Shown one piece after another: positions 7,678 to 14,311 of a DNA stretch of 25,896 bases. The translations under genes and the position numbers were made by a program. The number at the start of each line of letters is the position of its first letter. Within the stretch, counting starts at the first letter, position 1. This DNA comes from Rhodobacteraceae bacterium UBA7436 (lineage in GTDB: Bacteria; Pseudomonadota; Alphaproteobacteria; Rhodobacterales; Rhodobacteraceae), in NCBI GenBank assembly GCA_002478745.1, contig DLQI01000042.1:11627-37522 (forward strand), read 5' to 3'. The notes beneath the pieces were generated by a model. It had not been told where the DNA came from. It worked only from the letters and a program-made list of their open reading frames with translations, and did no database searches.

Positions 7678-7773
7678 TGCGCTGAAATCACCTTTGGCAC
7701 CGTGTCCGCAAGCGACGGCTCAGGCCCACAAACCCACCATTGCCTATTCCCCATCACATGCTACCTCTTTCAC

Positions 7774-8127
7774 ATGATAGACATAATCAACACCCTTTGC
7801 GCCCTCCTCACCATTGGCTTTGGTCTGTTCGGATTTGTGGCCCCGCGCTACACCGCCTCTGCCCTTGATCTGGAGCCAACCAAATCCACGATGGGCCTAA
7901 GCGAGATGCGCGCCTCTGTGGGTGGTTTGTTTGTTGTGGCAGGATTGGCCGCCCTTTGGCTGGATGACCCCGTCGCCTACGCAATGATCGGCTTTGCTTT
8001 TGTTGGTGCCGCAACGGGTCGGGTTTTGTCGCTGATCCTAGACAAACCACCTGTTGTCAAAGTCCTGGTTTTTGGCGGGATCGAAGCGGCCCTTGCGGCT
8101 GCGTTTTTGATCCTCAATTTGGGGTGA
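7774..8127 (+). CDS. DUF4345-like small membrane protein
   Basis: A 117-residue protein with four hydrophobic helices, including a first helix at about 3-24, and the segments LSEMRASVGGLFVVAGLAALW and GRVLSLILDKPP. This resembles the DUF4345 family, for which no function is established. The frame is open back to a GTG at 7702, but the 24 extra residues look untypical; 7774 places the first helix at the N-terminus. No good ribosome binding site is seen at either start, so the start is uncertain. It follows the TetR gene by about 96 bases on the same strand. Confidence 0.7.
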   Translation: MIDIINTLCALLTIGFGLFGFVAPRYTASALDLEPTKSTMGLSEMRASVGGLFVVAGLAALWLDDPVAYAMIGFAFVGAATGRVLSLILDKPPVVKVLVFGGIEAALAAAFLILNLG

Positions 8128-8156
8128 AGCTGCGTTCCGTGGGTTAATCAATTGGT

Positions 8157-8174
8157 GGTGCAGATATATGCACC
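8157..8174. repeat. Inverted repeat after the DUF4345-like gene
   Basis: GGTGCA and TGCACC enclose GATATA. It lies 29 bases after the DUF4345-like stop and has no T-run behind it. It could be a weak terminator or a protein site. Confidence 0.35.
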
Positions 8175-8221
8175 GACACAACGCATATATAATACTGACG
8201 CAATACCGACGTTGAATTTAC

Positions 8222-8248
8222 ATCAATTACAGCCCGTTAATAATTGAT
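8222..8248. repeat. AT-rich inverted repeat upstream of ssrA
   Basis: ATCAATTA and TAATTGAT are perfect 8-bp arms separated by 11 bases, centred about 110 bases before the predicted ssrA start. The arm-centre spacing is close to two helical turns, which suits a dimeric protein site. The rest of 8128-8311 is AT-rich with no gene. Confidence 0.35.
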
Positions 8249-8311
8249 AATATTTGACTTTCAGCAGAATTTCTCGAAAACACGAAAAATCGCCCCCAAA
8301 CACCTTACCCC

Positions 8312-8340
8312 TTGAGATTTCTGCGCAGCCCCCCTACATA
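8312..8340 (+). promoter_or_regulatory. Predicted ssrA promoter
   Basis: TTGAGA at 8312-8317 and TACATA at 8335-8340 are separated by 17 bases. The predicted start would be at about 8346, just before the hairpin GTCC-TTCG-GGAC (8347-8358) that caps the acceptor piece. Overlapping TATAAC (8338-8343) is an alternative -10. Confidence 0.55.
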
Positions 8341-8345
8341 TAACT

Positions 8346-8668
8346 TGTCCTTCGGGACTATGGAAATAAACGCGCTTGTAATAAACGGATTGGACCCGGG
8401 GGCGGTACCCGGCGACTCCACCAAACATCCTTTATTTGGGGATCATGGGGTCGAAATAGGATCGACAAACGTCTAAAGAGGTTAGCTTTTTCTCGGCTGG
8501 GTGCCACCGTATCGGCCCAAAATGTACAATTGCAAATAACAATCGTGCTCCAATGGCGATGGCTGCGTAAGCAACCGGATCTATTGAAACTTAAGTCCTT
8601 ACGTTTAGCGACCTAAGGCGGGGTTTGCAGGTACCTGGCAACAGAAACCTGCACTTACTTCCCCCATA
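8346..8668 (+). ncRNA. ssrA: Two-piece (circularly permuted) tmRNA, SsrA
   Basis: The gene is in alphaproteobacterial permuted order. The acceptor piece comes first: a 5' hairpin with a TTCG loop, then GGACCCGGGGGCGGTACC and CCGGCGACTCCACCA, with the CCA encoded at 8421-8423. A 14-base spacer (8424-8437) is removed. The coding piece starts at 8438 with GGGG, which can pair with the acceptor-stem 3' strand, and contains GGTCGAAATAGGATCGAC. The tag frame 8532-8570 reads ANNNRAPMAMAA and stops with TAA. A 7-bp stem, TGCAGGT with ACCTGCA, closes the 3' region. tmRNA rescues stalled ribosomes and adds the tag so that ClpXP destroys the product. Outer ends are approximate. sspB, encoding the matching adaptor, lies at 10923-11435. 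Confidence 0.93.
8424..8437 (+). other. Internal spacer excised from the tmRNA precursor
   Basis: The 14 bases AACATCCTTTATTT lie between the encoded CCA of the acceptor piece and the first G of the coding piece. In permuted tmRNAs this segment is cut out, leaving two RNAs held by base pairing. The borders are inferred from the CCA and from the GGGG acceptor-stem strand. Confidence 0.7.
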
Positions 8669-8676
8669 GTTTTCAA

Positions 8677-8706
8677 TTGACCCTTCCGCATTTGGCTGAT
8701 TATTTA
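8677..8706 (+). promoter_or_regulatory. Predicted promoter of the chromate-resistance pair
   Basis: TTGACC (8677-8682) is followed after 17-18 bases by TTATTT or TATTTA. It lies just downstream of ssrA and about 80 bases before the rhodanese-ChrB start. The -35 is good and the -10 weak. Confidence 0.4.
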
Positions 8707-8713
8707 CGCCTAT

Positions 8714-8760
8714 GGGGTTTATCTGCGAACACCCCGTGAGGCGTTAGCCAAAGGTTCGCA
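8714..8760 (+). promoter_or_regulatory. Structured leader before the rhodanese-ChrB gene
   Basis: Two pairings compete. GGGGT (8714-8718) can pair with ACCCC (8731-8735), while TGCGAAC (8724-8730) can pair with GTTCGCA (8754-8760) around an inner GGC-GTTA-GCC hairpin (8740-8749). No T-run follows, so it is not an obvious terminator of ssrA. It may affect translation of the chromate genes or simply be RNA structure. Confidence 0.35.
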
Positions 8761-8787
8761 TGTCTCCACTTGAATAGGACACATGCT

Positions 8788-9603
8788 ATGGCTGCTCCGA
8801 ATGAAATTACCCCACAACAATTGCTGCGCCTCGTTGGCACGCCCAACTGCCCGCAGATTGTTGATATCTCGATTGACCCTGATTTTGCTGACGATCCGCA
8901 CCTAATTCCTGGTGCTTTTCGCCATCCCCACACTGATTTACCGGGTTTGGTTACCCGCCTGAACGGGCAACCTTCGATCATCATTTGCCAGAAAGGGATC
9001 AAGCTAAGCCAAGGTATGGCGGCCCAGTTGCGCAGCGCAGGATTGCGGTCTGAATACCTGTCTGGCGGCAACTATGGTTGGCGCGATCTGACCCAAGCGC
9101 CCCGTATCCCATCGACCAATTTGCCGCCAATGGACCAAGGCCATTCGCTGTGGGTCACACGCCACCGGCCCAAGATTGATCGCATTGCCTGTCCTTGGCT
9201 GATCCGTCGCTTTGTCGACAAAGACGCACGTTTTCTATTCGTCTCACCGGCTGAAGTCATCGGTGTATCAGAGCGTTACAACGCAATCCCGTTTGACATT
9301 GAGGATACGTTTTGGAGCCACCGCGGCGACAGCTGTACCTTCGATACAATGTTAGACGAATTTGGATTGCGCACCGCTGCCCTTGATCGTCTCTCAACAG
9401 TCGTTCGTGCCGCAGACACCGACAAACATGTCCTTGCGCCAGAGGCTGCCGGCCTATTGGCAATGTCAGTGGGTTTATCACGCCTATACCGTGACGATCT
9501 GGAACAGCTTGAGGCAGGCATGCACCTGTATGACGCGCTATATCGGTGGGCGCGTGATGGGTCCGAAGAACGCCACACTTGGCCAACAGGAAAACCATCA
9601 TGA
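8788..9603 (+). CDS. chrB: Rhodanese-ChrB fusion, chromate resistance protein
   Basis: A 271-residue fusion. Residues 5-105 look like a rhodanese/sulfurtransferase domain with CQKGIKLS (C67 as the catalytic-type cysteine). Residues 120-265 match the ChrB C-terminal (chromate resistance exported protein) domain: LWVTRHRPKIDRIACPWLIRRFVD, then FWSHRGDSCTFDTMLDEFGL and ALYRWARDG. ChrB-type proteins accompany ChrA and are reported as chromate sensors or accessory factors; which applies here cannot be told. The ATG at 8788 has AGGA about ten bases upstream; a TTG at 8770 in the same frame would place the site inside the gene. The stop overlaps the chrA start (ATGA), so both are translationally coupled. 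Confidence 0.85.
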   Translation: MAAPNEITPQQLLRLVGTPNCPQIVDISIDPDFADDPHLIPGAFRHPHTDLPGLVTRLNGQPSIIICQKGIKLSQGMAAQLRSAGLRSEYLSGGNYGWRDLTQAPRIPSTNLPPMDQGHSLWVTRHRPKIDRIACPWLIRRFVDKDARFLFVSPAEVIGVSERYNAIPFDIEDTFWSHRGDSCTFDTMLDEFGLRTAALDRLSTVVRAADTDKHVLAPEAAGLLAMSVGLSRLYRDDLEQLEAGMHLYDALYRWARDGSEERHTWPTGKPS

Positions 9604-10841
9604 GCACGCAAACCTTACCCGATATGTTGCGTGCCTTTGGGCGCATTGGATTGCTGTCTTTTGGCGGTCCGGCGGCCCAAATCGCGATCATGCATGAAGA
9701 ATTGGTCGAGCGCCGCCGTTGGCTGACCGAGGATCAGTTCCTACGTGCCCTATCACTGTGCATGTTGTTGCCCGGACCTGAAGCAATGCAATTGGCGACC
9801 TATGCGGGCTGGCGCATTCGCGGTGTATTTGGTGGGCTACTCGCAGGCTTACTGTTCGTGGTGCCGGGCGCATTGGTCATCTTTGCACTGGCCTTCGCTT
9901 ATATCTCTTATGGCCAAGTGCCCCTTGTGCAAGCGGCTTTTGTGGGCATCAAGGCTGCGGTAATTATCGTTGTGCTACAAGCACTTCTAAGACTTGGGAA
10001 CAAAGCCTTAGGGACCAATTCTGCTTGGGTCTTAGCAGGATTGGCATTTGTCGCCTTGTTTGCGTTTGGGTTACCTTTCCCTCTGATTATCGCTGTTGCT
10101 GCTATTTATGGGTACGTCACAAGCAAAGCCGACAGCACAACAATCGCCCCCGTCCACATCCCTGCAGGTCAGACACTGCGCACCGTTTTGATCTGGTCTG
10201 CACTGTGGGCCGCCCCGATGATCATACTATGGCTGTTGCAAGTTGACTTCCTAACCCAATTGGGACTGTTCTTTTCCAAACTGGCAGTTGTCACCTTTGG
10301 CGGTGCCTATGCTGTGTTGGTATACATGAGCCAAACTGTCGTTCAAGATTACGGCTGGGTGACATCAGGCCAAATGATCGACGCGCTTGGATTGGCCGAG
10401 ACCACACCGGGGCCATTGATCTTAGTCACTGAATTTGTCGCGGTCCTTGCGGGGGCAGCAAATGGCGGCATTGGCCTTGCAATTGCGGCTGGCCTCTTGG
10501 CACTTTGGGTGACGTTCACCCCCTGTTTCTTGTGGATTTTCGCAGCCGGCCCCTACATCGAAACCCTGACATCACGCCCAAGATTGTCAGCAGCCCTTAG
10601 CGCCATTACCGCCGCTGTTGTTGGTGTTATCCTGAACCTTTCAATCTGGTTTGCCTTGCATGTTATATTTGATCAGGTGAACAATTGGGGTCCCATGCCC
10701 CTGCCCGCGTTTTCCTCTATCAACGTCATCGCGACAACCCTAACTGTAGGTGCCGCGATCTTGATGTTGCGCTTCAAACTCGGCCTTGTGACGACGATGG
10801 GCGTGATGGCGCTGGCTGGTATGGCACTGTCTCTCTTGTAG
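9600..10841 (+). CDS. chrA: Chromate efflux transporter ChrA (two CHR domains)
   Basis: A 413-residue inner-membrane transporter of the CHR superfamily, long-chain type with two homologous halves. The first half has SFGGPAAQIAIMHEELV, followed by LCMLLPGPEAMQLATYAGW; the second repeats the pattern with TFGGAYAVLVYMSQTVV and LAETTPGPLILVTEFVA. About ten hydrophobic segments are visible. ChrA expels chromate using the membrane potential; some family members carry other oxyanions. The start at 9600 is preferred over an in-frame ATG at 9579 because AGGAAAA lies just before it and its ATGA overlaps the chrB stop. Confidence 0.92.
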   Translation: MSTQTLPDMLRAFGRIGLLSFGGPAAQIAIMHEELVERRRWLTEDQFLRALSLCMLLPGPEAMQLATYAGWRIRGVFGGLLAGLLFVVPGALVIFALAFAYISYGQVPLVQAAFVGIKAAVIIVVLQALLRLGNKALGTNSAWVLAGLAFVALFAFGLPFPLIIAVAAIYGYVTSKADSTTIAPVHIPAGQTLRTVLIWSALWAAPMIILWLLQVDFLTQLGLFFSKLAVVTFGGAYAVLVYMSQTVVQDYGWVTSGQMIDALGLAETTPGPLILVTEFVAVLAGAANGGIGLAIAAGLLALWVTFTPCFLWIFAAGPYIETLTSRPRLSAALSAITAAVVGVILNLSIWFALHVIFDQVNNWGPMPLPAFSSINVIATTLTVGAAILMLRFKLGLVTTMGVMALAGMALSLL

Positions 10842-10861
10842 ATCAGGGCCAATTTGCGCTG

Positions 10862-10888
10862 CCCTCTTTTCACCGCCGTGAAAAAGGG
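10862..10888 (+). terminator. Hairpin after chrA, possible terminator
   Basis: CCCT and TTTTCAC pair with GTGAAAA and AGGG around a CGCC loop, with one bulged C, giving about 11 bp. It lies 20 bases after the chrA stop. Only a poor U-rich stretch (TATGGTTGTTG) follows, so termination may be partial and sspB could receive read-through. Confidence 0.45.
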
Positions 10889-10922
10889 TATGGTTGTTGC
10901 AATTGAGACAAGGGGATCCGCC

Positions 10923-11435
10923 ATGAGCGACACCATCGACTACGGCAATCTGATGCACGACGCGATGCGCAGCCTTATCAAACGCGTTCTAACGGACGTT
11001 CAGGCCAATGGTCTCCCCGGCTCTCACCACTTCTTCATTACGTTTCGCACCACACATCCAGATGCCGAACTGGCGGATTGGCTGTCTGATCGTTACCCTG
11101 AAGAAATGACCGTTGTGATGCAGCACTGGTATGACCGCCTTGAAGTTGGCGAAGATGGTTTTGGTATCCGCCTGAACTTTGGCGATGCGCCAGAGCCGTT
11201 GTTTGTTCCATATGACTCTATCAAAACTTTCGTTGATCCATCCGTTGAATTTGGACTGCGCTTTGAAGCCGCTGAAGATGACGGAGATTTTGACGGCGAA
11301 GCCGACGAAGAGCTGGGCGAAAACGAACCGGTTCAAATGCCAGATCCAAAACCATTTGTCGTAGAAGAATCTGCACCAGATGATGAACCCTCCAAACCAG
11401 CGGAAGTCGTATCTTTGGACAGCTTCCGCAAATAG
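10923..11435 (+). CDS. sspB: SspB family ClpXP protease adaptor
   Basis: A 170-residue protein of the alphaproteobacterial SspB branch. The folded substrate-binding domain covers about residues 1-120 (IDYGNLMHDAMRSLIKRVLTD, HHFFITFRTTHPDAELADWL, YPEEMTVVMQHWYDRLEV, FGIRLNFGDAPEPLFVPYDSI). It is followed by an acidic, disordered linker rich in E, D and P. The short C-terminal motif EVVSLDSFRK is the likely ClpX-binding (XB-type) module. SspB tethers ssrA-tagged proteins to ClpXP. AAGGGGA lies about seven bases before the ATG; the frame extends upstream but without support. The gene lies about 2.3 kb after ssrA and 83 bases before fumC on the same strand. Confidence 0.92.
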   Translation: MSDTIDYGNLMHDAMRSLIKRVLTDVQANGLPGSHHFFITFRTTHPDAELADWLSDRYPEEMTVVMQHWYDRLEVGEDGFGIRLNFGDAPEPLFVPYDSIKTFVDPSVEFGLRFEAAEDDGDFDGEADEELGENEPVQMPDPKPFVVEESAPDDEPSKPAEVVSLDSFRK

Positions 11436-11475
11436 AGCATGTTAGCGCACTTACTCCAATTGCCTGTTAGGGTTT

Positions 11476-11492
11476 GTAGCGCTAAACGCTAC
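11476..11492. repeat. Inverted repeat between sspB and fumC
   Basis: GTAGCG and CGCTAC enclose CTAAA. It is 27 bases before the fumC ATG and lacks a T-run, so an operator or leader hairpin is as likely as a terminator. Confidence 0.35.
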
Positions 11493-11518
11493 GCAACGTA
11501 TTCGCTAGGAGCGCCCAG

Positions 11519-12910
11519 ATGACAAACACCCGTACAGAAACCGATAGCTTTGGCCCATTAGAAGTCCCTTCGGACAAGTATTGGGGTGCGCAGACACAGC
11601 GCTCTATCATCAACTTTCCAATCGGTTGGGAAAAACAACCCATCGCTATCGTCCGCGCCCTTGGCGTGATCAAGAAAGCCTGCGCACAAGCCAACATGAC
11701 CCAAGGATCGCTTGACCCGAAACTGGGCAACGCGATTGTTGAGGCGGCTGGCGAAGTGATCGAAGGTAAATTCGACGACAACTTCCCATTGGTGGTTTGG
11801 CAGACAGGTTCCGGCACACAGTCCAACATGAACTCAAACGAGGTCATCGCGAACCGCGCAATTGAATTACTTGGCGGCGTGATCGGTTCCAAAGATCCAG
11901 TGCACCCCAATGATCACTGCAACATGGGTCAGTCCTCAAATGATACATTCCCAACAGCAATGCACATCTCTGCGGCAATGACAGCACGCGACGTGTTGCT
12001 TCCGGGTCTGGAAAAACTGCACGCGGCATTGCAGGCCAAAGTGGTTCAGTTTGACGGCATCATCAAAATCGGACGCACCCACACCCAAGATGCAACACCG
12101 TTGACACTGAGCCAAGAATTCTCTGGCTACACCCATCAGGTTGCGATGGGCATCCGCCGCGTCAAAGACGCATTGGGCCGCATTTATGAACTGGCACAGG
12201 GCGGCACAGCCGTTGGCACAGGCCTGAACACACAAAAGGGTTGGGATGTTATGGTCGCTGCCAACATGGCAGAAATTACCGGCCTGCCCTTCGTGACAGC
12301 CCCGAACAAATTTGAAGCTTTGGCAGCACATGACGCCATGGTTGAAATATCTGGCGCGCTGAAAACTGTTGCAGCGTCCCTGTTCAAAATCGCCAACGAC
12401 ATCCGACTGCTGGGCTCTGGCCCACGTTGTGGTTTGGGCGAACTCGTATTGCCAGAAAACGAACCGGGTTCATCCATCATGCCGGGCAAAGTAAATCCGA
12501 CACAGTGCGAAGCGCTGACGCAGGTTTGTATCCACGTCATGGGCAATGATGCAGCCGTTGGTTTCGCTGGCTCACAAGGCCACTTCGAGTTGAACGTTTA
12601 CAAGCCGATGATGTCCTACAACGTTCTGCAATCCATGCAGTTGTTGGGCGATGCGTCCTCTGCATTCACCGACAATCTGATGGTTGATTTGCAAGCGGAC
12701 CCAGATCGTATTGAACGCCTCATGCGCGAAAGCCTGATGTTGGTGACCGCATTGGCCCCTGAGATCGGTTACGACAACGCGACTAAGGTTGCTAAGACAG
12801 CACACAAAAATGGCACGACCCTCAAAGAAGAGGCAATCGCCCTTGGTTTTGTGGACGCTGAAACATTCGAGCGGGTTGTACGTCCAGAAAACATGATCGG
12901 CCCAAAATGA
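11519..12910 (+). CDS. fumC: Class II fumarate hydratase
   Basis: A 463-residue cytoplasmic fumarase that interconverts fumarate and L-malate in the TCA cycle; this class needs no iron-sulfur cluster and is oxidant-resistant. The family signature GSSIMPGKVN occurs at about residues 317-326, the catalytic-histidine region GRTHTQDATPL at about 184-194, and the substrate-binding GSGTQSNMN at about 98-106. Length is standard. AGGAG precedes the ATG by seven bases. The stop codon overlaps the start of the DUF4169 gene (ATGA), so the three genes fumC-DUF4169-RHH are coupled. Confidence 0.96.
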   Translation: MTNTRTETDSFGPLEVPSDKYWGAQTQRSIINFPIGWEKQPIAIVRALGVIKKACAQANMTQGSLDPKLGNAIVEAAGEVIEGKFDDNFPLVVWQTGSGTQSNMNSNEVIANRAIELLGGVIGSKDPVHPNDHCNMGQSSNDTFPTAMHISAAMTARDVLLPGLEKLHAALQAKVVQFDGIIKIGRTHTQDATPLTLSQEFSGYTHQVAMGIRRVKDALGRIYELAQGGTAVGTGLNTQKGWDVMVAANMAEITGLPFVTAPNKFEALAAHDAMVEISGALKTVAASLFKIANDIRLLGSGPRCGLGELVLPENEPGSSIMPGKVNPTQCEALTQVCIHVMGNDAAVGFAGSQGHFELNVYKPMMSYNVLQSMQLLGDASSAFTDNLMVDLQADPDRIERLMRESLMLVTALAPEIGYDNATKVAKTAHKNGTTLKEEAIALGFVDAETFERVVRPENMIGPK

Positions 12911-13092
12911 GCGAACCGGTCAACCTGAATAAATTTCGTAAGGCAAAGGCACGGGTCCAAAAACAGACCCAAGCCGATGCCAACGCGGCTAAGTTCGGGC
13001 GGACCAAAGCAGAAAAAGACCAACAGGCGCAAACAACCAACAACGTTGTGCGCCTGTTGGATGGCCATAAACTAGATACACCAAAGTCATGA
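12907..13092 (+). CDS. DUF4169 family small basic protein
   Basis: A 61-residue, lysine/arginine-rich protein, VNLNKFRKAKAR near the N-terminus and NNVVRLLDGHKLD near the C-terminus, matching the DUF4169 family. No function is known. It overlaps fumC by four bases and the next gene by four bases, so its translation depends on both neighbours. Highly charged and probably largely helical or disordered; a nucleic acid or protein-binding role is possible but unsupported. Confidence 0.82.
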   Translation: MSEPVNLNKFRKAKARVQKQTQADANAAKFGRTKAEKDQQAQTTNNVVRLLDGHKLDTPKS

Positions 13093-13322
13093 GCGGACGA
13101 CCTGTCAAACGCTCACTCACCCTTAAGGGACACCGAACATCGGTTTCACTAGAGGATGAGTTTTGGGCAGAGTTTCGGCGAATATCTACCCAAAAATCAA
13201 TTCCCATCAATGCATTGGCAGCAGAAATTGATGTAAATCGGACCGCAGATATTGGCTTGGCCTCTGCGATCCGTCTTTATGTACTTGCGGCGATCAAGGC
13301 CGAGCGTGACCAAAAACCTTAG
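13089..13322 (+). CDS. Ribbon-helix-helix domain protein
   Basis: A 77-residue protein of the RHH type seen after fumC and DUF4169 in Rhodobacterales. KRSLTLKGHRTSVSLEDEFWAEFRRIS forms the probable strand and first helix, and INALAAEIDVN with a later SAIRLYVL form the rest. RHH dimers usually bind DNA through the strand; targets are unknown, and no toxin gene is next to it, so an antitoxin role is unlikely. It starts within the DUF4169 stop (ATGA) and ends only three bases before the stop of the converging aldolase gene. Confidence 0.8.
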   Translation: MSGRPVKRSLTLKGHRTSVSLEDEFWAEFRRISTQKSIPINALAAEIDVNRTADIGLASAIRLYVLAAIKAERDQKP

Positions 13323-13325
13323 GTG

Positions 13326-14207
13326 TTAAGCCGACGCTTTATAGATCTTGTCGATATTTGCGGCCAAAGCCGTGTCAAACTCTGTATCCGTCATATCACG
13401 CTGCAACCCTTGGGTCAGCGCACGTGAAAAGCTAGCGATCATCTTGCTGTTGCGCGACAATCGTGCAGTTGCTTCGTCCGTCGAGTAGCCACCTGACAAA
13501 GCAACAACCCGCATTACTGCCGGATGATCTGCAAGCTCGTCATACTGGCCAGCGTTTTCGGGTATCGTAAGCTTCAGCATCACTTGTTGCCCTTTTGGCA
13601 ATAGCGCCAGTTCTGCAAACAATGCTGCCCGCAACATGTCTTCGGCTTCTGCCTTGTCTGGGGCGTGGATATCTACCTCTGGCTCAATGATTGGAACCAA
13701 ACCTGCAGCCATTACCATTTGCGCAATCTCAAAATGCTGGGAAACAACTTTTACGATACCTTTAAGGTTGGCCGCCTTAATGAAAGAACGTTCTTTTGTC
13801 CCAAAGATGCCCGCCTCTTTGGCTTTTGCCAATGTGGTCTCAAGCTGTGGCATTGCCTTCATCAACTGAACGCCGTCAGTTTCGTCCGCAAGGCCCTTGT
13901 CGATCTTCAAGAACGGAACGACACCAGTGTCTTCCCAAAGGTAATGCGCAACAGGCTTACCAGCGATTGTCTCATCCATCGTGCGTTCAAACAGGATCGC
14001 GCCGATGACTTTGTTGTTGTCAAAATCTGGGGCAAGGATGATGCGTTCACGCATGCGCTGAACTTCGGCGAACATCTCTTCCTCTGAGCCGTAGGTTGAT
14101 GCATCAACACCGTACAGGCCAAGTGCCTTTGGTGTAGAACCGCCTGATTGATCCAAGGCTGCAATAAACCCTGCGCCGCTTGTAATTTGTGTGACTTGAT
14201 CCAACAT
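13326..14207 (-). CDS. Class I fructose-bisphosphate aldolase
   Basis: A 293-residue metal-independent aldolase of the bacterial class I (FdaB-like) type, cleaving fructose-1,6-bisphosphate into dihydroxyacetone phosphate and glyceraldehyde 3-phosphate in glycolysis and gluconeogenesis. Recognised by ALDQSGGSTPKAL (17-29), VPFLKIDKGL (97-106), IIEPEVDIH (173-181) with acid/base-type glutamates, the probable Schiff-base lysine K212 in VMLKLTIPENAG, and the phosphate loop ALSGGYS. GGAGG lies about nine bases before the ATG. It is convergent with the RHH gene and follows the P450 gene by 91 bases on the same strand, with its own leader hairpin. Confidence 0.92.
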   Translation of the reverse strand: MLDQVTQITSGAGFIAALDQSGGSTPKALGLYGVDASTYGSEEEMFAEVQRMRERIILAPDFDNNKVIGAILFERTMDETIAGKPVAHYLWEDTGVVPFLKIDKGLADETDGVQLMKAMPQLETTLAKAKEAGIFGTKERSFIKAANLKGIVKVVSQHFEIAQMVMAAGLVPIIEPEVDIHAPDKAEAEDMLRAALFAELALLPKGQQVMLKLTIPENAGQYDELADHPAVMRVVALSGGYSTDEATARLSRNSKMIASFSRALTQGLQRDMTDTEFDTALAANIDKIYKASA

Positions 14208-14226
14208 CTAATACGCCTCCGTGAGT

Positions 14227-14245
14227 GATACTTTCGTTAAGTATC
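14227..14245. promoter_or_regulatory. Inverted repeat in the aldolase leader
   Basis: GATACTT and AAGTATC are perfect 7-bp arms around TCGTT, about 20 bases upstream of the aldolase start and just before its ribosome binding site. No T-run follows in either direction, so it looks like an operator or a leader hairpin. Confidence 0.4.
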
Positions 14246-14273
14246 CCTAAGACAGACGAAAATTCATTGGTAC

Positions 14274-14311
14274 ATGTTAGCGACAGACATTTCCAATGTT
14301 AGCGACAGACA
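14274..14311. repeat. Tandem 22-base-period repeat at the P450 3' end
   Basis: The 16-mer ATGTTAGCGACAGACA occurs at 14274-14289 and 14296-14311, exactly 22 bases apart. The second copy contains the P450 stop codon and its last four residues; the first copy lies just downstream. This suggests a recent short duplication or a repeated protein site. Confidence 0.6.
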
